NCBI GenBank assembly: GCA_949317995.1
Contig: OX439040.1
Span: 57,012,089-57,076,088, forward strand
DNA from: Acholoe squamosa
Lineage: Eukaryota; Annelida; Polychaeta; Phyllodocida; Polynoidae
Length of the DNA stretch: 64,000 nucleotides
Reading direction: 5' to 3'
Positions 13,490-25,060 of the stretch are shown one piece after another. Position 1 is the stretch's first letter. The number at the start of each line of letters is the position of its first letter. A program made the position numbers and the translations under genes. The notes beneath the pieces are model-generated. The model saw nothing but the letters and a program-made list of their open reading frames with translations, was not told the origin of the DNA and made no database searches.

Positions 13490-13736
13490 TACCGTAATCT
13501 CTCGCATAGAAGACACGATGCGCATAGAAGATGCACCCCCAACTCAGGAAAGGCTGGTTCGCGTATAAGACGCACCTGTTAGGGGTGATAATTGTAATTT
13601 CAATACAGTTCTATAGTAAATATACCCCGTGTATAAGATGCACCCCAAACTCAAGGCAACTTACCTCCCACGTATAAGACCCAGCAGCATTTTGTTTGGC
13701 GTATAAGACGCGTCTTATACGCGGGATATTACGGTA
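13490..13736. mobile_element. ATAAG-type MITE, copy 1
   Basis: 247 bp, ends TACCGTAATCTCTCGC...GCGGGATATTACGGTA. The interior is made almost entirely of spaced GTATAAGACGC/GCGTCTTATAC motifs in alternating orientation. It lies inside the long-TIR element. Confidence 0.75.
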
Positions 13737-16329
13737 GTACTACTAGTATTCTATCAGTAGGGATCTGTGGAGAGGATATAGAAGATGCTTCCATACGCTA
13801 TTTGAGGTTGTAAATAACATTGTACATCCCCCATGATACACTGCCATCTTTCAGCAATTTACTTGTATGATTCAGTTTGCTCAATTGCCACCATGGGTAC
13901 CACAGACATAGCAGTGATTTAAAGACTTTCAGAATGTTTGAGAATCAGTATATATTGGTGCCTGCTGTGTTCCAGGTAACAATTATTCAGTTTTTATTTT
14001 GTTGCATATCATTTGATGATATCTACATGTAGATATCATCAATAGATATGTTTAAACAATGCTTCACTCTAATAACAGTCATCTTGAAAAGCTGGAACCC
14101 TGGGGAGTGTGAGCTTAGCTTAAAATATGGTAGGACCTGGAAACTGCCTCAATGAGGTCTCTGGTTCTCCATAAATTATTCATTCACTTCTGTAGACAAT
14201 GTTTGTTTTTCAGTAATTGTGGCAACTATTTCCATATCCAGATGACCTTGACCTTGGGAAATGCTTGTAAATTTTCATGCTGCTGTTATTTGGTGAATCA
14301 CAATATTGAATATCTTGATTAGATCAAAAGTTAATGGAATTTGATGCCTATAGACCTAGTCTGAAGGCAGCCATGTTGGATTTGAGACACATCCTGAAAA
14401 TTGATTTTAGAAATGGTAGGATCTGTCAGCTGAAAACTGCCTTGGGGCATCTTCATTGAGATCTCTGTTCTGCATTGATTATACATACACTTCAGTAGAA
14501 ATCATGTGTTTCTCAATGATTATGACAACTATTTCCCTATTCAGATGACCTTGACCTTGGGAGATGGTAGAAATGAGTGTAGCTTTTCATGCTGATGTTA
14601 ATTGATGTATTACATTAGTGAATATCTCAATTAGATCCAAAATTAACACAATTTTACTCCGAAACGGCCATGTTGGATTTGAGGCACTTGCCCAAGTTTG
14701 ATTTTAGTAAACATTTTTTTCCCTGAAAAGAACAGGTATCAAAGAGTTGAAAACCATCGAGAAACCTTTTGTTACAATTTTGTTGAACCTAAGGCCTTTT
14801 TTTTTATCTTCGGGTACTGGACTATTATTTTTGGATGAGACTGAGACATTCCTCATTATTTTGGTGATTTTAGGTTTCTTAATGTGTCACATACCCTGAC
14901 CATGCCTATACTACCTGGGATTAGATGCACCTCTGTGGTTGAGGCCTATGATGATCATTATTTTTACCACTGGCCATGGACCTACACAATATGCATGTCA
15001 ATGGTCTTCACAAACAGGCTAAAACTGACAAAAAGGATTGCAGCCAAACTGACATATCTGTTTTAACTAGTATTGCTAGCTTTGGCAATATCAGTCTGCA
15101 GGATAAGAACTGCTGGTACACTAAGGTCAGCACTATCTGACATACAGCTGCTTGTGTTCTGGGAATACTGGTTTAAGTAGTATCTGTCTGTCATATGAGA
15201 TACTACTGTTACTCATTTCACACCTATGCAGTGACTGCATATTACTGGGAATCTGAGGACCCTTGAGTTTCCCCATACAGCAGATGTCACAAAGAGGAGG
15301 GGTGAGGGAGAAAACCACTCTCGGGGCTTCATTCCCCTACTCTTCTTGAAGGATAACAAGTGTTCTTTTATTTGCCTGGTCCCATAGGCAGGGCCAGACA
15401 ACGCACTGCCTTTCATCACTCAGACATGGTTTACTGAGGAGAAAACCTGTGGCAAAAGACAAGCATGTAGGCCTAGGTCTGCGTATATGGACACCAGCTG
15501 CCCACATGCTTACCTCATGTTACAAAAAGCCTAGAGTTTGTCACCTTTTAAGAATCCGGTTTGGCCACTGTTACTATGGAAGGGGACTACTCCTTCATGG
15601 ACTCCTGATGAAGTTATTCTGGATCTTCATGCCATCTCATGACAGTCCCCGCTCCACAGGGGAATTTTGGTGATCAGAATGTTACACATATATCCTTTCT
15701 CGTGGTGGGTCCTAAGGAAACTAAAACTAGTAATGTTTGCATACCCTTTTAGTGACTAGGCTTTCGGATCACAATCCTCCATCCCCTGGTTAGAGCACTG
15801 CTAATTTGGATCATGAGCCTATTTCACTTGGTGGGAGGGAGATGGAAACCTCCCCCATCCACTCCCATTCTCTAGACCTATATAACCAATGAATAGGGGA
15901 GGTGAAAGTGTAATTAACCCCCCCCCCCAATTATGTCCTGTGTCCCAGTTTCACAAGTTATCGCTCACACTCTACATGAAGTGGACTCTTAACTCTGTGC
16001 TCCAACCCAGTAACATTTCAAATACGGAACAGAAGAGACACCAGGAAGTGTCTGCATCAATCAAATCCTTGAGTAATGTGTGCATTCAACAGGCAGGAGT
16101 GATGATGCTTGAAACTGGATGTTTGAAAGGCGTAATAGAATCATTTCGATCTGGTTAATCCCTTAATCAAACCATGGAAACTACATTTGCAACAACTTTC
16201 AGATCACAAGGTATTCAAAACAGGATATTATGCTTCAGAATTTCATTATTCTATTTTGATGGAATCACTATAGATGTTGAAATTAACCTACAAATTTGAA
16301 CAGCTTCGCTCTATTCTGTAAGATGTATC

Positions 16330-17433
16330 ATGTCCTCTTCTATAAAACTGAAAAATCTGAGAAAACCTAATATTGTTATTAATAATAAGACGCTCATGAA
16401 TGTATCATCCTACAAATACTTAGGCGTTACCCTTGACCCTGAATTGAAATTTAATATGTATTTACGCACTGTAATTAATAATGTAAGATACAAGTCGTTA
16501 ATATTGTATAAAACCAGGAAATATATGACTGAAGAAGCAAGATTAAGAATGTATAAAATGCATATATTGCCTTTAATAGATTATTGTGATATTTTATATA
16601 ACGAGGCAAAGTCAGACTACCTGTTAGAACTACAGCGCATACAAAGTAAATGCCTGAAAACTTGCTTTGATTATCACATAATAACACCAACTCAGACTGT
16701 ACACAACAAGGCTAATTTACCTATGTTAACATCTAGGAGAATCTATCATATTAAACTAGCAGCCCACAAAAGGTCATGTAATAAGGATTTTATAGAACCT
16801 AAGGTAAGAGATACCAGGTTAGCTGCTGCACCGGTATTGAAATATCAAAAAATCAATTGTAAAGCTTATGAATCTTCACCTGAAGTCAAATGTGCTCAAA
16901 CCTGGAACAAACTACCTTTAGAAATAAGAAATATCAAAGACAGGGACAAATTTAAACTGGAATGTAAAAAAGAATTGTTATAAAATAATAATCTCCATTA
17001 AACTTAATTAATTTTGAAATGTATAGAACTACACGCGATAGTATACCCTCTGTATATATTTAATTGTTACAATTAATCAATTATTGTTTTGGGTAAGGGA
17101 ATTTGTTATTATATAATATTTAAAGTAGAGAATAATGCTGCTGTTCTCAAATATACTTGTTATTATACATATTGTTAATCCTATGAATGGTACATATAGT
17201 CTTTTGTATGGCATGGCCGAGACAACATCCTTTGGATGATGGTCAGTCATTAACTTGTTAGCCTCGTTTAAACTACTTTCCTGGAGTTATTGATTATTGA
17301 ATATGTTCACTTGGTTACCTAGTATCTAGAAATGCTTCTTACGTAATCCAGGAAAATGATCGTATTATTGATATACCGGATGAAATGTAACACATCTTTA
17401 GGCTAAATAAAGTTTAAATGTTTTCAAAAAAAG
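16330..17433 (+). pseudogene. 5'-truncated CR1/jockey-like LINE insertion (RT C-terminal region and 3'UTR)
   Basis: An intact 217-codon frame covering only the thumb/C-terminal part of a non-LTR RT: SYKYLGVTLDPELKFNMYLR near residue 28, then YKMHILPLIDYCDILYNEA, LQRIQSKCLKTCF and CAQTWNKLPLEIRN. An AT-rich 3'UTR ends AAATAAAGTTTAAATG then an A-run at about 17433. The paralogous site in unit 1 (near 3150) has no insertion, which defines the edges. Family and truncation pattern are those of target-primed LINE insertion. The frame is uninterrupted, so it is younger than the 45-kb LINE. Target duplication is at most a few bases. Confidence 0.85.
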
Positions 17434-18127
17434 TCATCACAAAGTGATTTTTCAAACAGAAATAAACAACATTATATGACTAGGTGAACTAGGGAACCCT
17501 ACTAATCAAACACTCAATGTCAGCATTTTTCTGCTGCACAAGTTCTTTGGTAGATATTGTAAATTTGATTAAATTATCATGGTAGACCCCAGTTGTGATT
17601 ACACCTTTCTGTACAGAACTAAGCCATCAGCTGGGTAAAATCAGTAATATTCTGCTGACATTGCAAACAATGGCCTATATGTAAATGACCCAGTGTCAGT
17701 CACAGTCTGAAAAGATTTAATAAATTCTTGATTTCCTCTCATAATTCTTATATTCAGGAAACAAAACAAATGATGTAATAGATACAGTATTTTGCTATTT
17801 ATGCTTTATCAGGCATCACCAGCTGCCAAGCTTGATGGGGAATGGTGAAATCCAAAAGCATTTTATAGGCTGAATAGGAATACATTTATGCTAGCATTGA
17901 CCTGGTATCTATAAAGTGGGCACCTGCTGTCACCTGATATTGTTTACAATATCACTCACACACTCAGTGACAATGCTGACAACCAGGTTAGAAATGTGAG
18001 AACTGGCCAACAGAGGGCCAGATATTTCAGATGCCACATAGCCAGGCAGGGCTGTAGATAGTTCAGCTATCATGCAGACTTAATGTACCAAAAGAAGTAT
18101 TGATTCTCATCTATACATCCTTGGGTG

Positions 18128-18358
18128 TACCGTAAACTCCCGCGTATAAGACGCGTCCTCTACGCCAAACAAAATGCTGGGGGGTCTTATAGGATGTACT
18201 GAAATTGGGGGTGCGTCTTATACGAGGGGTAATTTTACTATAGAAATGTACTGAATTTACAAAATTGAGCCCGTGCGTCTTATACGTGAAAATGCTTCTG
18301 CTGAGTTTGGGGTGCGTCCTATACGCGCAGCGCGTCTTCTACGCTGGAGAATACGGTA
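18128..18358. mobile_element. ATAAG-type MITE, copy 2 (with an empty site in unit 1)
   Basis: 231 bp, tips TACCGTAAACTCCCGCG and its complement ending GAATACGGTA. The paralogous position in unit 1 (about 3790-3800, GGGTGAACCATG) lacks it, while here the flanks read GGGTG/TACC...GGTA/CCATG. That fits insertion at a TA dinucleotide. Confidence 0.75.
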
Positions 18359-18738
18359 CCATGCGGTCAACTGTGTAGCTGACATTACAGTCTACTAACA
18401 TCTTATATACATTATATACATACACATGATATGCATGTATATATTTGTGGGTAGATGAGGGGAAAGGGCCCTCCCTGCGGGATTTTGAGTACTGGATTTG
18501 GCCACTAGGGAAGCTACAGAGGCTACAAATGCGATGATGAATGGGGTACACAGACTCTGGGGTAAAGTATGACATTTTAATGATCCCCACTAGGTTGCCA
18601 AATCGTCATATACTGTCACACAAGAGATGTAGTGGTCTAACCTTAATCATTCGTCATAGAAGGCTATAAGTTATGCAGTATGGGTCCTGATGTAATGTCT
18701 AGGTATTGGAGGCACGGCGTGTAGGCCTATATGCGAGA

Positions 18739-18810
18739 TGGAGAAACATGGGATCAAACCCGGGACCTCTCAGCATTCAGACCATTGCTCTACCGCTGAG
18801 CTACTTCCCC
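18739..18810 (-). pseudogene. tRNA-Phe-like pseudogene or SINE head
   Basis: Minus-strand 72-nt cloverleaf. Acceptor stem GGGGAAG pairs with TTTCTCC, the D arm GCTC/GAGC is intact, and the anticodon loop CTGAATG has GAA (Phe). The B box GGGTTTGATCC is near-consensus. The anticodon stem and T stem have mismatches, so it is probably not a functional tRNA. It sits in unit 2 where unit 1 lacks it. Confidence 0.55.
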
Positions 18811-20519
18811 CTACAACGTTCTCTGCCTTCCACCCACGCCGGGATTGGAGTGATACTGATAGGGGAACATGTGATTGCCCGGTGACCCGCCCCTGTGGGT
18901 TGGCCAAACGAGCACAGGGAAATCATATTCCCCTACAGTAATATAGAGAAAAGTAGAGAGATGGCTGCCCTGGTTCATCATTGTATGTATAGACAGCCTT
19001 ACTCTACTCTCTCTGTCTTAAGCTAGCCTTTGGCTCATGCCTCTTATTACTGCATGCCTGGCAGACTGGCAATGAAGAAATTTTTGGTAAGCCTGTCATC
19101 TGAGGATTGAATAACCAACCTTTTGAACAGTGGCTGACAACCTTCTGCCAGGCCATTGCTGTGATCAAGGGAAAAGAAGGAAGTTTTCCAAGTGAATGCA
19201 TTGATTCCTTCCAGAATGACAGGCATTGTGTGCACATAATCAATTCACCTAAGAAGGAATACCTTCAGTAGTTTTTAACACAAACACCAAAGCCTCCATC
19301 TCTCACAGTAGCTCCACATCCAACATCAAGATGGCAGCTATTATTTCAAGTGTTTATGGAGCGCAATAGTGTCTCAGTAAACACCATGCTCGGCTACTTT
19401 GCAATTGTGAATTAATCTCCAGCAATTCATCCGAGTAATTGCTAATCACTGTTGGTGCACTTGGGTAGAAGTCTTGGCTGAACTTAACCTATATGACATA
19501 GGGTGACTAGAATCTAAATGGTTTCGGTTCATCCTAAATGAATTTACACTGATGTCTTAGCAGTCCAATAACCAGTGTAGATTAGGACCATTAATTGGGG
19601 GACAAAATTGCTCCTTTTTAAGGTTTTATGTAAAGTCTCTGATTGCCTCCTGTTGATACTGGATACATTAATCGTCCTTTAACCAATGCCAAGAATTTAC
19701 ATAAGCTATCAGAATCTGATAGTAGTTTTTCTATCCCCTCTGTTTCTGAGGCTAATGATGGTAATTGTACCATTAACCATGGACCTATGCAATGTGCATG
19801 TCAATGCTTATTCTTCTCTTCACAAATGAGCTGAAAGTGACAAGAAGGATTGCAGCCATACTGACATTAACTTATCTGTTTTAATTAGTTTTGCTCCCTT
19901 TTACATGTCCAGTAAAATATCAGCATGGAGGATGATGACTACTGGTACACTAAGGCCAGCACTATCTGACATACAGGTGCTTGTGTTCTGGGAATACTGA
20001 TTTAAGTACATGTAGTATCTGTCTGCCATATGAGATACTACAGTTACTCATTTCACACCTACACAGTGACAGTGCTGATTACTGGGAACCTGAGGACCCT
20101 TGGGGTTCCTCATACAGCAGATGTCACATTATCTCACATAGACATGCAAAGGCATATTTTGTGCTTCTCACAGTCAGAATTGATGTAACCAACTGTATAC
20201 CATTTCACGGTATAACCTACCTATGACTGATTTGGCAGCTAGTACCCGATAAGGATATAAGAGAAACCATTAGATTAGGCTGTTTCTATTTGTTCAATTT
20301 CAAAGAGAAAGGTCTTAACAAGGGGTCCATGGTTAGGAGATTATGTTAAGGATTCAATTGAAAATTTAGAATCTAAGATCTATGATCAAGAGGCCCGTGT
20401 TAAGGATGCAATTGAGAGGATTCAATTTAGGATTTGTCATCTATGATCAAGATATTAGGGTTTCATATTTAAATTTGACGATCAATTCTGAGTTTAATAT
20501 CAATTCTAAAAGCAGTTAA

Positions 20520-20820
20520 ATTGCAGTGCGTTTCCCGGATTAGAAATTTATCCCATATTTTCGGCAAAGTAAACACAGCAAAGCTGTAATGCCCTGCATA
20601 TTCATATCATGTTCTAAGAAGTATAGAATTGATTTACAACATTTTTAATATGATAGTAGATCAAAATTTTCAGAACAAATATTATTTTAATACGGAATCT
20701 AAAAGCCCTTCATATGTTGTGTGTTTTGCAATTTATTAATCTATAACATACTTTCAGGAAAGTAAACACACAGCAATGCTGTAATGCCGTGCATATTCCT
20801 ATGATGATCCAAGGAAAAAA
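20520..20820 (+). repeat. Direct duplication of ~110 bp, period ~190
   Basis: AAGTAAACACAGCAAAGCTG, TAATGCCCTGCATATTC and onward at about 20575 recurs at about 20760 as AAGTAAACACACAGCAATGC and TAATGCCGTGCATATTC. Confidence 0.6.
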
Positions 20821-20854
20821 GATCATTATATATGAACTCTATGGCCTTTGGAAT

Positions 20855-23800
20855 GGACCTATACTTAAATATATGCTCTGATTGTGGTGCTTCCTCGCTC
20901 TCCATGTAAAATCCTGCCCCATTGCTATAGTAGGGAGTAAACCTATGCCTGGATTAAATATGCAAATAAGGAATATGTGTGAGGGTTGGGAGTAGTGTGG
21001 TGGTGGTATTGGTGGTGGTGGTGTCACAATGGTCACTAACATCCATCTGATAACTTTTGAAGATCAAAATTGACCATATATGGCCTGGATCCCTGTGATT
21101 CCTTAAACCAAGATGGCCGACACACAAGGAAAACAAAAGAATTAGGTAGTGGAGGTGTCTTAATGGTCACTAACATCCATCTGATAACTTTTGAAGATCA
21201 AAATTGACCATATATGACCTGGATCCCTGTCATTCCTGAAACCAAGATGGCCGACACACAAGGAAAACAAAAGAATTAGGTAGTTGAGGTGTCCCAATGG
21301 TCACTAACATCTATCTGATAACTTTTGAAGATCAAAATTGACCACATATGACCTGGATCCCTGTGTTTCCTAAAACCAAGATGGCTGACACACATGGAAA
21401 ACAATAAAATTGGGTAGTTGAGGTGTCCAAATGGTCACTAATCATAACTTTTGAAGATCAAAATTGACCATATATGACCTGGATCCCTGTGTTTCCTAAA
21501 ACAAAGATGGCCGACACACATGGAAAATAACAAAATTGGGTAGTTGAGGTCCCCCAATGGTCACTAACATCCATCTGATAACTTTTGAAGATCGAAGTTG
21601 ACCATATACGGCACATGGCTATTGTATTATTGACCAATGGGAGGCATCCCTGGCATATACTGCGGAGTCAGAGGCTGAAGGTGTTAGTCATAGTGCCGTC
21701 GGGGTCTAATGGCGGCCCCCAGCTGATAATGGCTATGTGAGCTATATGGCCTGGATCCCTGTGTTTCCTAAAACAAAGATGGCCAACATATATGGAGAAC
21801 AATAAAATCAGCTAGTTGAGGTGTCCCAATGGTCACTAACAGCCATCTGATAACTTTTGAAGATCAAAATTGACCACATATGACCTGGATCCCTGTGTTT
21901 CCGAAAACCAAGAATTAGGTGGTTGAGGTCTTTCAATGGTCACTAACATCCATCTCATAACTTTTGAAGATCAAAATTGACCATATATGACCTGGATCCC
22001 TGTGTTTCCTAAAACAAAGATGGCCGACACACATGGAAAACAATAAAATAGGCTAGTTGAGGTCTCCCAATGGTCACTAACACCCATCTGATAATTTTTG
22101 AAGATCAAAATTGACCATGTATGGCCTGGATCCCTGTGTATCCTAAAGCAAAGATGGCCGACACATATTGAACAAAATAGAATTAGGTAATTGAGGTCTT
22201 TCAATGGTCACTAACATCCATCTCATAACTTTTGAAGATCAAAATTGACCATATATGACCTGGATCCCTGTGATTCCTGAAACCAAGATGGCCGACACAC
22301 ATGGAAAACAACAAAATTGGGTAGTTGAGGTCCCCCAATGGTCACTAACATCCATCTGATAACTTTTGAAGATCGAAATTGACCATATATGGCCTGGATC
22401 CCTGTGTTTCCTAAAACAAAGATGGCCGACATATATGGAGAACAATAAAATTAGCTAGTTGAGGTGTCCCAATGGTCACTAACACCCATATGATAATTTT
22501 TGATGATCAAAATTGACCATGTATGGCCTGGATCCCTGTGTATCCTAAAGCAAAGATGGCCGACACATATTGAACAAAATAGAATTAGGTAGTTGAGGTC
22601 TTTCAATGGTCACTAACATCCATCCCATAACTTTTGAAGATCAAAATTGACCATATATGAGCTGGATCCCTGTGATTCCTGAAACCAAGATGCCGACACA
22701 TATTGAAAAAAAAAAAAAGAATTAGGTAGTTGAGTTCTTTCAATGGTCACTAACATCCATCTCATAACTTTTGAAGATCAAAATTGACCATATATGACCT
22801 GGATCCCTGTCATTCCTGAAACCAAGATGGCCGACACACATGGAAAACAACAAAATTGGGTAGTTGAGGTCCCCCAATGGTCACTAACATCCATCTGATA
22901 ACTTTTGAAGATTAAAATTGACAATATATGAGCTGGATCCCTGTGTTTCCTAAATCAAAGATGGCCGACACACATGGAAAACAATAAAATAGGCTAGTTT
23001 AGGTCTCCCAATGGTCACTAACATCCATCTGATAACTTTTGAAGATCAAAATTGACCATATATGACCTGGATCCCTGTGTTTCCTAAAACAAAGATGGCC
23101 GACACACATGGAAAACAATAAAATAGGCTAGTTGAGGTCTCCCAATGGTCACTAACACCCATCCTAAAGCAAAGATGGCCGACACATATTGAACAAAATA
23201 GAATTAGGTAGTTGAGGTCTTTCAATGGTCACTAACATCCATCTCATAACTTTTGAAGATCAAAATTGACCATATATGAGCTGGATCCCTGTGATTCCTG
23301 AAACCAAGATGGCCGACACATATTGAAATAAAAAAAAGAATTAGGTAGTTGAGGTCTTTCAATGGTCACTAATATCCATCTCATAACTTTTGAAGATCAA
23401 AATTGACCATATATGACCTGGATCCCTGTCATTCCTGAAACCAAGATGGCCGACACACATGGAAAACAAAAAAATTGGGTAGTTGAGGTCCCCCAATGGT
23501 CACTAACATCCATCTGATAACTTTTGAAGATCGAAATTGACCATATATGGCCTGGATCCCTGTGTTTCCTAAAACAAAGATGGCCGACATATATGGAGAA
23601 CAATAAAATTAGCTAGTTGAGGTGTCCCAATGGTCACTAACACCCATCTGATAATTTTTGAAGATCAAAATTGACCATGTTTGGCCTGGATCCCTGTGTA
23701 TCCTAAAGCAAAGATGGCCGACACATATTGAACAAAATAGAATTAGGTAGTTGAGGTCTTTCAATGGTCACTAACATCCATCTCATAACTTTTGAAGATC

Positions 23801-25027
23801 AAAATTGACCATATATGAGCTGGATCCCTGTGATTCCTGAAACCAAGATGGCCGACACATATTGAAAAAAAAAAAGAATTAGGTAGTTGAGGTCTTTCAA
23901 TGGTCACTAACATCCATCTCATAACTTTTGAAGATCAAAATTGACCATATATGACCTGGATCCCTGTCATTCCTGAAACCAAGATGGCCGACACACATGG
24001 AAAACAACAAAATTGGGTAGTTGAGGTCCCCCAATGGTCACTAACATCCATCTGATAACTTTTGAAGATCGAAATTGACCATATATGGCCTGGATCCCTG
24101 TGTTTCCTAAAACAAAGATGGCCGACACACATGGAAAACAATAAAATAGGCTAGTTGAGGTCTCCCAATAGTCACTAACACCCATCTGATAATTTTTGAA
24201 GATCAAAATTGACCATGTATGGCCTGGATCCCTGTGTATCCTAAAACAAAGATGGCCGACACATATGGAAAACAATAAGATTAGGTAGTTGAGGTCTTTC
24301 AATGGTCACTAATATCCATCTGATAACATTTGAAGATCAAAATTGACCACAAATGACCTGGATCCCTGTGTTTCCTAAAACCAAGATGGCTGACACACAT
24401 GGCAAACAATAAAATTGGGTAGTTGAGGTGTCCCAATGGTCACTAACATCCATCTGATAACTTTTTAAGATCAAAATTGACCATATATGGCCTGGATCCC
24501 TGTGTTTCCTAAAACCAAGATGGCCGACACACATGGAAAACGGTCCCAAGACTCCCAAATAATCCAATGCCACACCACTTAAAACTCCTAAAAAAGTGCA
24601 TCATACTTATGTGTACATGTATACATAAATATACATGTAGGTGGCCTTTAGTGGGTTAATAGTCAGTGGTGCTGAGAAATGCACCACCAGCAGAAGAGAA
24701 CCACATGGTGCTGGGGGAGGTGGTGGCAGGCAGGTATGGGGCCACCACAGGAGCACAGCCACCACCACTATTCAGAGGTGGGTGGGGGGGGGGTATACAT
24801 ACTATATACCATGGCTCTGCCTGAGGTGTCCAGGGCTACCACCACTCTGTCCCCAGGGTCTACAATAACAGGTCCACCAACACCACCACTGCCACCACTT
24901 CTATGCTTGACTGATTTGCAGATTTTAATCCAGGTATAGGCATACTCAATACTGTACCTATGACAGGATTATACATGGAGAGCGAGGAAGCACCACTATG
25001 AGAGCTTGTATTTAAGAATGGGTCCCC
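20855..25027. mobile_element. Composite element: inverted ends around a satellite array
   Basis: Sequences at 20855-20975 and 24915-25027 are inverted copies sharing GGTGCTTCCTCGCTCTCCAT and a TGGATTAAA...TGCAAAT block; GGTGGTGGT-type tracts follow inward on both sides. Everything between is the ~134-bp tandem array plus a short CCACCA-rich stretch (24660-24910). The design (inverted ends, tandem core, no ORF) resembles the pearl-type and Helitron-like minisatellite-carrying elements known from molluscs. Assignment to a superfamily is not possible here. Confidence 0.6.
21025..24545. repeat. ~134-bp satellite array, about 26 copies
   Basis: Each unit contains CAATGGTCACTAACATCCAT, then CTTTTGAAGATCAAAATTGA, CCTGGATCCCTGTG and AAGATGGCCGACACA. 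About 26 copies by counting the GATGGCCGACA phrase. One unit (about 21600-21745) is interrupted by ~130 bp of unrelated sequence and one (around 23160) is truncated. The short minus-strand ORFs here are only the repeat read in an open phase. Confidence 0.9.
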
Positions 25028-25034
25028 TCCTATA

Positions 25035-25060
25035 GCCGTTCATTCCTAAGAATGAACGGC
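25035..25060. repeat. Small perfect hairpin at the array element's right edge
   Basis: GCCGTTCATTC, spacer CTAA, then GAATGAACGGC: 11-bp perfect arms immediately outside the right inverted end. Confidence 0.7.

Larger units (their letters stand above)
10588..14825. mobile_element. Non-autonomous DNA element with ~700-bp terminal inverted repeats
   Basis: Left arm (10588-11275) and right arm (14103-14825) are inverted copies beginning at the tip ATAGTCCAGT. Examples of shared sequence: GGTTTCTCGATGGTTTTCAA on the left against its reverse complement at about 14741-14762. Each arm is itself two diverged ~340-bp sub-repeats, visible in the recurring phrases around GGCAAGTGCCTCAAATCCA and CATCAATTAACATCAGCA. 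The 2.8-kb middle has no transposase-like ORF. The whole block is absent from unit 2, consistent with insertion after the duplication. Confidence 0.75.
1020..15400. repeat. Segmental duplication, unit 1
   Basis: Colinear diverged blocks shared with unit 2: about 1020-1268 with 15750-15990; 2808-3480 with 15988-16325 plus 17434-17760; 3500-3830 with 17760-18390; 6030-6245 with 18525-18720; 9385-10190 with 18970-19735; 14935-15290 with 19755-20130. Gaps in unit 1 relative to unit 2 are filled by repeats (1270-2805 SINE-rich block, 3850-6030, 6250-9380, and a long-TIR element at 10588-14825). No gene was found in it. Confidence 0.75.
15750..20130. repeat. Segmental duplication, unit 2
   Basis: Second tandem copy of the unit starting at about 1020, in the same orientation. 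It is shorter because it lacks most of the insertions of unit 1. It carries its own insertions: the LINE at 16330-17433, an ATAAG-type element at 18128-18358 and a tRNA-like/SINE block at 18720-18930. Confidence 0.75.

Noticed and set aside
22239-24302. Repeated 68-111 codon minus-strand ORFs
   Set aside because: They are the 134-bp satellite read in an open phase; copies are identical only because the repeat is.
24679-24939. Possible coding exon on the minus strand (VDPGDRVVVALDTSGRAMV)
   Set aside because: It is attractive as protein, but it sits within the inner part of the satellite-carrying element between GGT repeats, and the phase and splice sites do not connect it to PTCD1.
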